13,760 nucleotides of DNA from Smittium culicis. Lineage: Eukaryota; Kickxellomycota; Harpellomycetes; Harpellales; Legeriomycetaceae. The DNA is taken from contig LSSN01005393.1 of assembly GCA_001970855.1 (NCBI GenBank), forward strand, positions 1 to 13,760, in the 5' to 3' direction. Shown in pieces: positions 1 to 8,543 of this stretch. The position numbers were made by a program, and so were the translations under genes. The stretch's first letter is position 1. Each line of letters opens with the position of its first letter. The notes beneath the pieces were generated by a model that had not been told where the DNA came from, ran no database searches, and was given only the letters and a program-made list of their open reading frames with translations.

Positions 1-618
1 ATTATATCTTTAAGCATTCTGTATGCTGTTAATGCATTGATTCTAGCTGATACTATATTATCCGGTGTTAAACCAACTTGGTTTTTAATAACCATTGTAT
101 CATTTGGGTCCAATATAGCGTATGTTGACCACGAGCCATAAGAAGAGTAATTAAATGGAAGTACCCAATCGCCAACAGAAATGTCTCCATTAACAACTTT
201 TGAGACTGATTTTCCAACTTGAACAACTCTTGCTACTCCCTCCATACCAACTACGTTTCCATTTTTTACCATAGGTTTATCTCCATCGGTGCTATTTAGG
301 ATTTTAAAATCAGTATTACTAACCGGGACAGGGTAAATGCCAATACTTCTCAGCATGTCGGAAGGATTGACTGAAGCGAGCATCATTTCGACTAAAATTT
401 TATCTTTGGGAAGTTTTCCGAGCTCGATATCGTAAACTCTAAAAAAAATATGGTAGAAGTTTTATAGTGCACCCAAACTAATAATAAATAAAGATGTATA
501 TGAAAGCATAGTTGGTAAAAAAAATTATTAATAATTCGCGTTACTCGAAATTGTCTTTGAATTCGCCGGTGCCTTTCATTATTGCGGCACGAGAAACAGA
601 ATGGTTACTTGAGGACAT
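1..618 (-). CDS. ETR1: Mitochondrial-type 2-enoyl thioester reductase (MECR/Etr1 family), 5' part, two exons
   Basis: Members reduce trans-2-enoyl-ACP/CoA with NADPH in the last step of mitochondrial type II fatty acid synthesis. Exon 1 is 618-545 (ATG, 24 codons plus 2 nt) and exon 2 is 438 to the window edge; joining them gives about 170 residues of a family usually 360-390 long. The N-terminal GroES-like half of the zinc-free medium-chain reductase fold is readable: RAAIMKG near residue 10, ASVNPSD near 46-52, the catalytic-type Tyr at about 60 in GIYPV (equivalent to Tyr79 of yeast-type Etr1p), GNVVGMEGVARVVQVG, then GDWVLPF. The start is the only in-frame ATG before upstream stops. No clear mitochondrial presequence precedes the conserved core, so an unseen upstream exon or another compartment is possible. 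The Rossmann half lies outside the window. The nearest MITE begins about 170 bp upstream. Family assignment is firm; location is inferred. Confidence 0.88.
439..544 (-). other. Spliceosomal intron of the ETR1-like gene
   Basis: A 106-nt AT-rich intron runs from GTAACG (5' end at 544 on the minus strand) to a T-rich tract ending in AG at 440-439. Removal is required: reading through exon 1 meets TAA immediately (GAG TAA), whereas splicing creates a GAA codon across the junction and continues into the conserved VYDIE segment. The donor GTAACG departs from the usual fungal GTAAGT/GTATGT. I see no perfect CTAAC branch site; CTATAA upstream of the pyrimidine tract is the nearest candidate. Confidence 0.8.
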
Positions 619-786
619 CTTGTGAAAAGTTCTGGTTATTGATTGATATAATATAGCAAAGCTTAGTGTAGTTTTAAAAAATTCTTTAATTCGAAGAGAA
701 AATACAATACTGTAGATAATAATGTTTTTTTTTAATGTTTGTCTCTGCAGCTTTTATACTTTTTGAGAGATTTAGTTTTTGAGCGC

Positions 787-983
787 TTAACCCTTTCCTG
801 AAAAACACTCTTTACTAATACTTTACTATTGACCTGTTTATTATTTATAAGCAAAACTATTATTTGTAACTATACTAACGTATATCAATAAATGATTGAA
901 TCAAGAAGTTAGACCATTCTAATTGAAACTAGCTTTCTAGATTATGTTTATCAAAATTAGTCTACCACCTGGGAAAGGGTTAA
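787..983 (+). mobile_element. piggyBac-type MITE, copy A, with TTAA target duplication
   Basis: A 189-bp element (791-979) starts CCCTTTCC, ends GGGAAAGGG, and is flanked on both sides by TTAA (787-790 and 980-983). CCC ends with a TTAA target-site duplication are typical of piggyBac-superfamily elements. It has no coding capacity and is over 75% AT. The left subterminal part contains AACACTC and the right part AGTCTACCACC, both shared with the other copies. It must have been mobilised by a transposase encoded elsewhere. Confidence 0.8.
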
Positions 984-1477
984 ATTGCTAATATTTGGTT
1001 TTCATTGCAGTTTCACTTTTCAAAGTTAACATTATTACTAATTAGCTATCCATTGTTATATATTTTGTATATGTATGAGGCTCTTAGCTCGAGAGGAACT
1101 TTTTTTCCTTGGTGCTCTAATTGCTAATAATGATTAGTTGGTATTATTGGCTAAGCTATTAAATTTATTTGATAGTACACTCTAATTGAATTTAAGCCTA
1201 AAATAAAATTTTTTTATCACGGAAAAGGAATAATTTACTAGAAAAGGCTCAGCTCTTCAAAATAATCCCTCATGTTTATGTAGTGGATATAGCCAATAAG
1301 GCTGGCCTGGCCCTCCAGTAATAATTATTTGCAATCTGAATCTATCACAGCATCAAATAATATCACAAGTTGAAAGTGGTACTTGTCGATTATTGAATAT
1401 GTCAAACCATATCTTAGTTCAATCATCGATTAAGTTCCGGCTATATTACCCGCTGAAATTAAAATTCTGAGGTAAAT

Positions 1478-1675
1478 CTAGCCCTTTCCCGTCCAACACT
1501 CTTAAAAAAAATCGGATTTAATGTTTCGTTTATTATTTATAAGCAAATATATTATTTGCTATTATTCAACAACAAAATAATATTTCTTCAGCACTCGGAA
1601 TTAAATTATATAAATTGAACACAATTAGTTATATTTTGTAGATCAAAAACAATCTACCACACGGGAAAGGGTTAA
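1478..1675 (+). mobile_element. piggyBac-type MITE, copy B
   Basis: A 190-bp element (1482-1671) in the same orientation as copy A, with terminal inverted repeat CCCTTTCCCG / CGGGAAAGGG, ten perfect base pairs. The right flank is TTAA; the left flank is CTAG, which fits two substitutions in an original TTAA. The right subterminal part carries GTAGATCAAAAACAATCTAC, a 6-bp inverted repeat present in most copies. Non-coding. Confidence 0.78.
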
Positions 1676-1682
1676 ACTTTAA

Positions 1683-1753
1683 TAAAAATCACAATTGGGT
1701 TAGTCAAATTAAGTTAATTAGGAGATTCTGAACGAAGAGAGCACTTTGTTCCA
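1683..1753 (+). repeat. Dispersed non-coding repeat, two blocks shared with 2313 and 3153
   Basis: Positions 1683-1720 match 2313-2350 over 38 bp with few differences (both contain TAAAAATCACAATTGG). Positions 1724-1753 match 3153-3182 with 27 of 30 bases, including the identical core AACGAAGAGAGCACTTTG. No ORF spans either block. The origin is unknown; fragments of one older mobile element are likely. Confidence 0.55.
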
Positions 1754-1928
1754 GTTTAATATTACTGGCTTGAGCATTCATAAATTGTAACCATTATTGG
1801 TGGATATACGTTGATTTTCTTATTTATCCGTTAGATTTTTAAAGTATTATTTGCTTAAAAGATACTAGACTTTATTTACTGTATAATAATTAAATATGAT
1901 ATTTCATACACCGTAACACAATTGCACT

Positions 1929-2126
1929 ATAACCCTTTCACGGGCGGTAGACTATTTTTGATCTACCTAATATAGCAAACTATATTCAAATATTTTCTTT
2001 ATTTCCGAGGCCTTAAGAACTATTTGTTTATCATATAATAGCAGCAAATAATATATATACTTATAGATCATAGGTGAATCAATAAATTGAACTTTTTAAA
2101 GAGTGTGATGGACAGGAAAGGGATAA
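1929..2126 (-). mobile_element. piggyBac-type MITE, copy C, inverted, with ATAA flanks
   Basis: A 190-bp element (1933-2122) in the opposite orientation to A and B: the GGTAGA...TCTACC subterminal palindrome is at its left end, and its right end reads GAGTGTGATGGACAGGAAAGGG. Both flanks are ATAA (1929-1932 and 2123-2126), so the 4-bp duplication is intact although it is not the canonical TTAA. Non-coding. Confidence 0.76.
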
Positions 2127-2160
2127 GCGACTCCTTCGTATCGAAGCTCCCAATTGGAGA

Positions 2161-2188
2161 TTAGACTAACTTTGCATGATAGCCAATA
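2161..2188 (+). repeat. Short dispersed repeat ending GATAGCCAATA
   Basis: This block matches 2354-2381 inside MITE copy D with about 26 of 28 bases identical. A looser version with the same AGCCAATAA tail lies near 6410. Non-coding; it probably belongs to the same dispersed family as the block at 1683. Confidence 0.45.
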
Positions 2189-2276
2189 AAACATAGTAGT
2201 TTTATTTGTCTTGTGATCTTGCCATTCGGTTAGATATTTTTGGTATTTCTAAAAATGTCTATCGCCTCTTTATCGG

Positions 2277-2522
2277 TTAACCTTTTCCGGGGCCAACACT
2301 CTTAACCGTATTTAAAAATCACAATTGGATAAGCAAATTAAATTAATTAATTATTAGACTAATTTTGAATGATAGCCAATAATACTTAAAGCTTTTATAA
2401 TATTTCTGCCACTCTTCAAAAAAACATAATTTCAAATAGCTTCGGAATTAATCTAATTTTATTGGAAGCTGTTGGCATGATTTCGTAGATCAAAAATAGT
2501 CTACCGCCCAGGAAAAGGTAGA
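2277..2522 (+). mobile_element. piggyBac-type MITE, copy D, longer 238-bp variant
   Basis: The element (2281-2518) starts CCTTTTCCGGGG after a TTAA and ends GGAAAAGG before TAGA, so the right duplication is decayed. The left AACACTC and right GTAGATCAAAAATAGTCTAC blocks match the family. It is about 48 bp longer than copies A-C. Its left interior (2313-2381) matches sequences lying outside MITEs at 1683-1720 and 2161-2188, so it has acquired, or hosts, a second repeat. Confidence 0.65.
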
Positions 2523-2677
2523 AATGAAATAGTTGGATCACAAGCTCTTTATAACATTGCACATAGCTACGGTTTATGCCTTGCACCAACTTTGTTTTTA
2601 TATTACTTTAACTGTACCGTCTAGTTTCTATTATTTTTATCATATCAAAAAAATCCCGTGGTTAATATAGTACATAA

Positions 2678-2926
2678 CTACGGTATCATTTATGCACTTC
2701 ATCGTTTATTATCGAGCCCAAAACTTCAAATAAGCTAGCTACTATTTATTCGCAATTATAATTCACTATGACATATTGTGCGTATCGTCATTTATTATTT
2801 AGCCAATAATTCCAAATAAGCTAATTACTAATTATTCATAATTATACTTCACTATGGTATCATATCATGCGTTTCATCATTTATTATCTAGCCCAAAGTT
2901 TCAACTAAGCTAGTTAATATTTATTC
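2678..2926 (+). repeat. Tandem array of three 75-88 bp units
   Basis: Three head-to-tail units begin CTAYGRYAT: 2678-2765 (88 bp), 2766-2851 (86 bp) and 2852 to about 2926 (last unit cut short). Each carries TTTATTAT, then AGCC, then AATAAGCTA or ACTAAGCTA, then a TTATTC tail. A weak partial unit may precede at about 2563 (GCTACGGTTTATG). Units have diverged at many positions, so the array is old. No coding potential. Confidence 0.65.
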
Positions 2927-3152
2927 AAAAGTAAATAAAAAAATATAATTCGAATGAAAATTAATTTATTTTTTTTCCAGTCGTATAGATCTAGGTACGT
3001 TTTTTTGATAACTTTATCATTGAATAGCTCTGGCATAATAATAAAAACAAATAATATGGGATAGACGGCGGGTCATAGTACGATATCATGTTGGCGTAAC
3101 TTTTTCCTAGGCAATAAACTGGTATTAGTATACACAGTAAAGCAAATGGGGG

Positions 3153-3182
3153 GATTCTTAACGAAGAGAGCACTTTGCTGCA
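3153..3182 (+). repeat. Second copy of the GATTCT-AACGAAGAGAGC repeat
   Basis: A 30-bp block sharing 27 bases with 1724-1753 in direct orientation, with an 18-bp identical core. Flanks outside the block do not align well, so this is a fragment of a dispersed repeat rather than a local duplication. Confidence 0.5.
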
Positions 3183-5342
3183 ATGGTTAATTAGTGGGAT
3201 GTTTGTTTAATCAATCTAAGCCAATAAAATTCTAAATTCTAAATGAAGCGATATTATTGACTAAAAAAAAAGCACTCATTCTTTCTTTAGAAAACCATTG
3301 ATTTGATTGGTCCATATTCGCAGATTTAGCCTATGTATTTCGGGGAGAATCTGAAGAGCAGAAAAGACAAAAATAACGCCTATAAAAAAAGCAATTGAGA
3401 AAACAGAAAAAGTTCAGACAGCAAGTAAAAGGCTTGTGTATCGATTAAATCTATTAATATTTTAAACAAGGAATACTATACGCAGAGTTAGTTTTTTTCT
3501 TGCATCTAAAAAAAAAGAAAGAACCTAGCGTTTTTCAATAGAACCTGCCTTAAATTCCCATTTATCCTTATTAATTTAATGAAAAGAAAGTCTATTCAGC
3601 TTAGTTTAATACTGAATATAGCCTTCGATTATTTTTTTTTAAAAACATACTGCGGTATAGTAATAAAAGCTACTATGCTGTTTTTATGGAGCTGTATATA
3701 AATTATGATTTGTTGTAGAGCTTTTCATTTTTTTTCCCTTTAATAAAGCGTCACCATTTAAATTTAATACTAGTTATGAAAACTGCTCTATATTAACTAT
3801 CACTCTCTGCAGTTAAAAGATGTGATAAATTTGAGAGTATTAACTTATAATCACTGCACTATTTATGAACTTTAACAGTTATTTAATTACTTTTTAATCA
3901 TAATTAATAAACTCATTCAAAAAAAAAAAAAACTCGCTTTCTATATTCTAGATAATTTATACATTTCTTTTATTTACTCGAATGTTTTAACACATAATAA
4001 GATATATTTTTTTCGCCAAAAGCAATAAACTGGCCTTTTTTTATATAATCATAATACAAAATTTAAAAAACATTCGTTATCAAGATTTTATTCTTACAAA
4101 ATTATATGTTTTCTATATATTCAGTAATTCCTCATAGTTAGCAGCATCTCAAGGTGGCAACCCACTAAGGCGGCAACTTTATGAAATTTATATCGAAAAA
4201 ATATTGATTTATTTTTGAAGTATACCCCATTTTTATTAAACCAATTTTATAAGCTAATTAAATTAAATTTGCATGCTTGAGTAAATTTATTTGTGAATTG
4301 ACTATTTTTATTGCAAATAACCTAGCCAATTGCCGATTGCACTCTGAGAAGGCAATTTTCAGCTCTGTCGCAAAGTTTCTCATAATTTATAACACAGTAA
4401 CTAAAACATGTACTTGGCGAATTAAGCTTTACTTTTTTTTTTTAAAAAAAAATAAACCCAAATTATTATATTTCTAATTCTAGATTTTAGCTAATTATTT
4501 TTGTTAATTTGCAGCTAGTTCCTTGCTAGCTTTTTTTAGTATTTAAAACCTTCTATGATGGCAAATTGCTATCTGAGAGGGTATTTGGACCAAAATGGGG
4601 TAAAAATACCTGTTTCTTACTCAGAGATTTTACTGTACTTTCTAATAAGATTTTAAAAAAAGCAATTCTACATAATAGAAAAAATTTGATAGGAAAAGTT
4701 CTGCTCGTCAAAATAATCTTATATTTATTTTGATACTAGGAAGAATGAAAACAGGTTTTGATTAAATTAAGATAGAAAAAGGGTGTCAGAGGTGATTTTT
4801 AATATTTTTTTACTAGGATATGAGATTCGGGATGCTAAGAGCTAATTTAAATTATTGAGACTGAGCAACGTGATAAAAATATAAAATGTATGAATTTAAT
4901 TGTGAAGACAATATTATTTTACGTTTAATTGTCAATTTATTTGATAGACATATTATTAATGGCGGAACCCAAGTTACTGATTCGACATTCAATTTGATAC
5001 CAGGATTTTAATAATTTAACTTAAAAACGGATTTATACATTGCGGTTGCTAAAATTACGACGGAACGAAACGAAGAATGTATGCTCAACAAACATCGTAA
5101 GTATATTTAGAATAAGTTAAGGATAGATAGTTTTACAAGCATTTTCTGAGTAATTATACGAGTTTCAAACAATTAGTGATTACTAATTTATCCAAGTCTG
5201 TAAATAATCTACAGATAGTCATGATGATAGTTTTAAAAACGAGTAAAGGAAATTGGTTAATATAATATAAGGAATGAAGAAGTGATAAAATATACATGAG
5301 TGACACACATCGAATTGATTAAATAATTAAAAAAAAACAAGA
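3183..5342. other. Gene-free AT-rich stretch
   Basis: No supported gene or RNA here. All frames are closed by frequent stops. The longest open run, about 66 codons at 4277 on the plus strand, has no ATG and no recognisable motif. Visible details are homopolymer runs, a T11-A9 palindromic tract at 4433-4452, a short internal duplication near 4150-4175 (AAGGTGGCAAC / AAGGCGGCAAC), and a weak similarity between 1239-1275 and 4690-4730 (GAAAAG...CAAAATAATC). Confidence 0.5.
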
Positions 5343-5348
5343 TTTATT
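5343..5348 (-). terminator. Poly(A) signal AATAAA of the SDR gene
   Basis: On the minus strand AATAAA lies about 74 nt downstream of the SDR stop codon and is followed by an AT-rich tract. This is the expected place for a eukaryotic polyadenylation signal. The motif is common by chance in such AT-rich DNA, so position is the main support. Confidence 0.5.
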
Positions 5349-5421
5349 CAAGGTGAATAATAGGAGAAGAGCATAAAGGGAGTATTAGATTCTAATGCGA
5401 GAGGGTGTAGGTAGCAAGAGT

Positions 5422-6195
5422 TTATCTGTAGCTGTCGAGTTCAGGCGAGTCCCAAGAGAAGAATTTTCCAGAGAGGTCTTTTTGGAGGCGGATGGAGATG
5501 TTGGCGATGACGAAGCCAGGAACTTTGGGGTCGAGGAGTTTGTTAGTTTTGTGTAACTCAACGAATATGGCGAGGTCTTGTGGTTTCATAACATCTCCAG
5601 AGGCTCTTATAGTGGTCTGCATGTTGGTGTCGACTATTCCAGGACGCAGAGCGAGGAAAGTGACAGCAGGCTCTTCAATGGTCAAACATGAAGTGAGCAT
5701 GTTCAGGGCGGCCTTAGAGCTGCAATACGCACCCCCAGAGTAGTAGGCGTTTGTTCCAGCGCCCGAACTTATATTGATGACTCTGCCTTCGGTTTTGGTC
5801 AAGTATGGCAGCGCTTGCTGAGTGAGGTACAGGGGAGAGAAGAAATTGATGTCGAAATGGCGCATGAGATCAAGTTTGGATATTTCAGAGAGCTTCTTCA
5901 ATGGATCCAAAGTGGCGGCGTTGTTTACTGGAGCATCGATTCTACCAAACCTTTGAATCGAGTATTCTATATACTTATCGCAGGACTCATTGCTGGTTAT
6001 ATCTCCAACAAAATAACAGAACTTTGCGGAATATCTGATCTTGGAGCACTCAAAAGACAAATCTTCCAGATCCTTAGAGCTACGTGCAAAACCAACTACT
6101 TTGACACCCAGCTTGATCAATTCGATACATGTTGCACGGCCTATACCTCTCGAGGCACCCGTTACTAAAACTACCTTTTGTGTATCGACAGACAT
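5422..6195 (-). CDS. Short-chain dehydrogenase/reductase, IRC24/YIR035C (benzil/sepiapterin reductase-like) family
   Basis: An intact, intron-less 257-residue classical SDR, a cytosolic-type NADP(H)-dependent carbonyl reductase. The Rossmann nucleotide-binding motif TGASRGIG is at 12-19, with basic R38 after beta-2 suggesting NADPH. D65 follows beta-3, NNAA is at 91-94, N117 is in helix 4, S143/S144 are in NISSGAG, and the catalytic Y157-x3-K161 is in YCSSK; RPGIVDT (184-190) follows. The tail (GDVMKPQDLA, LLDPKVPG, LSGKFFSWDSPEL) matches the yeast IRC24/YIR035C subgroup, which is about 255-265 long, so both ends are complete. P89 before NNAA is usually a hydrophobic residue such as Leu. No signal peptide or membrane segment. 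The ORF is more GC-rich than its flanks. Substrate cannot be read from sequence; diketone (benzil-like) reduction is the best family-based guess. Confidence 0.93.
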   Translation of the reverse strand: MSVDTQKVVLVTGASRGIGRATCIELIKLGVKVVGFARSSKDLEDLSFECSKIRYSAKFCYFVGDITSNESCDKYIEYSIQRFGRIDAPVNNAATLDPLKKLSEISKLDLMRHFDINFFSPLYLTQQALPYLTKTEGRVINISSGAGTNAYYSGGAYCSSKAALNMLTSCLTIEEPAVTFLALRPGIVDTNMQTTIRASGDVMKPQDLAIFVELHKTNKLLDPKVPGFVIANISIRLQKDLSGKFFSWDSPELDSYR

Positions 6196-6315
6196 TTTAT
6201 TATATATTCTTTAAAAAAAAAAACTTTTACTAGTTCAAAAAGGTAGCTTCATAAAGTAGCAAGATAAAAGGCTTCTAAAGAGTACTAGACTATATCTTAT
6301 TCAAGCAGTCTTAAT

Positions 6316-6507
6316 TTAGTCATTCAGGGAGACAACACTCAGCACACTTAAAAACCATAGTTGGAAGAGCAAAGTGATAATTATGTATTATTGGATGTAT
6401 CATTATTATCAGCCAATAATTAATTATTATTTGATATTAAATTAAATTAATGTTATATGGTTGGATTATTTTATTAGCTCAAATAAAGCCTACATCCGCT
6501 GAAAGGG
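6316..6507 (+). mobile_element. Degenerate MITE copy G (related to copy D)
   Basis: The left part reads GGGAGACAACACTC followed by ACTTAAAAACCATAGTTGG, matching copy D's GGGGCCAACACTC and TTAAAAATCACAATTGG, and an AGCCAATAAT block also follows. About 188 bp to the right lies GAAAGGG (6501-6507), a decayed right end. The left flank is TTAG; no right-flank duplication is clear. Likely an old member of the same family. Confidence 0.45.
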
Positions 6508-7089
6508 GATGTTTAGTTATAAAAGCGTAAATAATTAGCGAATATATTATAAAGATCTCGAATCTAGTAGCCATGCTTGGCCATTCAGAAATAATATTTC
6601 CTATTATATTGCGGTAAAGACAATGCTAATTGGAACTACTATATCAACGCGTGCAAACTACAAAGCTGGACTAAGGTATATAAACGAGTCTAGATATCCC
6701 CATATTATGATCAAACTTTTCAACGTCGATTTCAAGTTCTAGTTTTTCTCTTGTCCTAATCCTTGCCCTAGTTTTAAAAATATTCTTATCTTAGAGAAAT
6801 CAAACAATAATAAAATACTCGAGGTTGGTTCATTGCATTTGGTAACATTTTGTTGTGAAACTTACAATTAGCCTAAAAAGAGGGGGGAAAGCAAGATGAT
6901 TAATTGGCTGGTTCACAGATTGGCAGATTATTTAAATTCTGCGTACTTGTAATTTTTTTGCCAAGTTTTTTTTTTACAGAGAGTTTATTAAACATAATTT
7001 AAAAGTATTCAAAAAACTAATAAAAAATATACTTTTGCCAATTAAATTCTAAATAACTCCTGAGACTCAATAAAAAGAATAGCTGCTTT
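6508..7089. other. Gene-free intergenic stretch
   Basis: Nothing beyond AT-rich sequence is supported. GGTATATAAACGAG near 6676 resembles a TATA box, but no reading frame follows it. Confidence 0.4.
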
Positions 7090-7287
7090 TTAGCCCTTTC
7101 AAAGGCGAATTCTTTTAAACGAATTTAAAAGCAGTAGTTGTATAAATAAATATAAGACTATTACTTATCTGATATGTATAATTCAATTTCAATAATTATT
7201 TTAATGTCTATACTTTAATTGTAACTATGTTAATTATTTGGATAATTTAGGTTGATAAAAAAATGCCAGCATATCATAAAGGATTAA
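7090..7287 (-). mobile_element. Degenerate MITE copy F
   Basis: Starts CCCTTTCAAAGGCG at 7094 after TTAG (7090-7093) and ends with ATAAAGGA at 7283 before TTAA (7284-7287). The 190-bp length equals copies B and C exactly, and the left end resembles copy C's CCCTTTCACGGGCGG, so it is probably inverted like C. The interior has diverged strongly. Called from ends, length and flanks together. Confidence 0.5.
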
Positions 7288-7372
7288 AAAATTATGTCAA
7301 TTTATTAAAAGTGTGTACATCTAATACGTGGATATACTTGCATAGACTCGGATAAATACCACTAAAAAAGAG

Positions 7373-7394
7373 TTTTTTTTTTTTAAAAAAAAAA
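7373..7394. repeat. T12-A10 palindromic tract
   Basis: Twelve T followed directly by ten A, able to form a perfect self-complementary hairpin. A similar T11-A9 tract lies at 4433-4452 with unrelated flanks, so homopolymer growth is the likely cause. Confidence 0.6.
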
Positions 7395-7545
7395 TCATTT
7401 GATTAGCAGTTTCATTGTTTGCTATCATTAATGACAGAGAGACAGCACTTGGCTTTGCATGCTCACGTCCACATTCTAGTCTCATAAAACTGTTAGCTAA
7501 ATTCAACAAGAAAAGTTTCGATATTCGGGCAAAATGAAGTCAGTT

Positions 7546-7780
7546 TTAACCCTTTCCTTGGCGGTAGATTAAAAATTTTTTTTATAAAATGCGCATTACT
7601 GTTCAGTAGACCAAAAATGATCTACAAAAATCAATCGTCATTTTTAGGTTATGTATTTTTTTAGTAGATATTTTTGATTTTTCAATTTATTTATTTTATT
7701 TAAAAAGAACTATTTGCTAAAAATAATTCAGATTTTTTTATTTGAATAATTAAATACTAAATTTCGTACGCTGTAACTCA
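7546..7780 (-). mobile_element. Truncated MITE-related fragment, copy E
   Basis: TTAA (7546-7549) is followed by CCCTTTCCTTGGCGGTAGA, the family end in the orientation of copy C, with a second GTAGACCAAAAATGATCTAC block about 45 bp inside. No GGAAAGGG end follows at the expected distance. Downstream, 7699-7776 resembles 1836-1916 (shared ATTTGCT...AATAATTAAATA...TTTCRTAC...GTAAC). This could be part of a longer relative of the MITE or an unrelated adjoining repeat. Confidence 0.45.
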
Positions 7781-8473
7781 TTATTTATAAAAACGCCTTC
7801 TTTGTTCTGTACCTCTCATATTAAATAAAAAACTGTTGAACCAGAAAATTTTCTGGGTGTAACTGGGCCGAAAAAACTATATAAAGATCACCCTCGTTAT
7901 TCGCGATTTTGTTATTCGCGAAATTTCAAGATTCCCGGAAATTCAAAAATTGTGCGTTCATAATTTATGTGATTTTTTTTTCGAGTGTAAAATTTATTTT
8001 TTTATAAAAATTCCAAAAAAATAAAATTATTCTTTATTTATAAGATAATGGCGATTTTCTGAATTGATGCTAAAAATAACTATAATTTGGTCGTCAACTT
8101 ATTATAAATCTCTTTTATTGATCTGATCCTAGCTTTACTTTTTTGATCTTTATAATAATAAAATCATATTTAATAACTTTTTTACTATTGTTAAAGTATA
8201 AAAATGCAAAAATGTTTGAAAAAAAAGAGAAAGTAAATATTTATTTCCGAAAAGATAGAAGTTCTTGATACACTTCATAATGAAAATAGTTACCCAAAGT
8301 TGCAAAAATGAAAAGAATAAATGAAAGTGCTTTGAGGTATAATGTTTAAAAATTCTGGAAAAATTGGGAAAATCAATCAATTTTGCCTATATATTAGTAA
8401 AGATATGACTTTTTATCATAGACTTGAGATTATTTCTAAAATGAAAAAAGGCTAAAATAATAGATAGACTTAC

Positions 8474-8496
8474 AGCTGAGGGGAAATTCCCCAGCT
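8474..8496. repeat. Near-perfect palindrome AGCTG-A-GGGGAAATTCCCC-AGCT
   Basis: The 13-bp core GGGGAAATTCCCC is an exact odd-length inverted repeat, extended by AGCT on each side with a GA bulge on the left. It is unusually GC-rich for this surrounding. It could be a subterminal transposase-binding site of the pogo remnant or a relic of a foldback insertion; no function can be assigned. Confidence 0.55.
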
Positions 8497-8543
8497 ACAA
8501 CAGCATCTGTCGTAGATTCACACTATAATAAATTAAAACAAAA

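Noticed and set aside
787..983. Interstitial telomere repeats (TTAACCC / GGGTTAA)
   Set aside because: The motif occurs once per end in inverted orientation, never in tandem, and continues as CTTTCC; it is a MITE end with its target site.
2678..2926. CRISPR array
   Set aside because: Units are 75-88 bp and diverged throughout, with no short conserved repeat alternating with unique spacers; the genome is eukaryotic.
2991..3173. Sixty-codon minus-strand ORF as a small membrane protein
   Set aside because: It starts inside a dispersed repeat, has no family motif, and hydrophobic short ORFs arise by chance in such AT-rich DNA.
4277..4477. Sixty-six-codon plus-strand open frame
   Set aside because: It begins with TTG rather than ATG, ends in low-complexity K/F/L runs from the T11-A9 tract, and has no recognisable domain.
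5030..5110. Possible exon fragments near 5000-5110 on either strand
   Set aside because: Runs of about 20-35 codons exist, but with no recognisable motif, no convincing splice sites and flanking stops; not distinguishable from chance.
7321..7509. Sixty-two-codon minus-strand ORF
   Set aside because: No family similarity seen; it reads through the T12-A10 tract and has no context supporting a gene.
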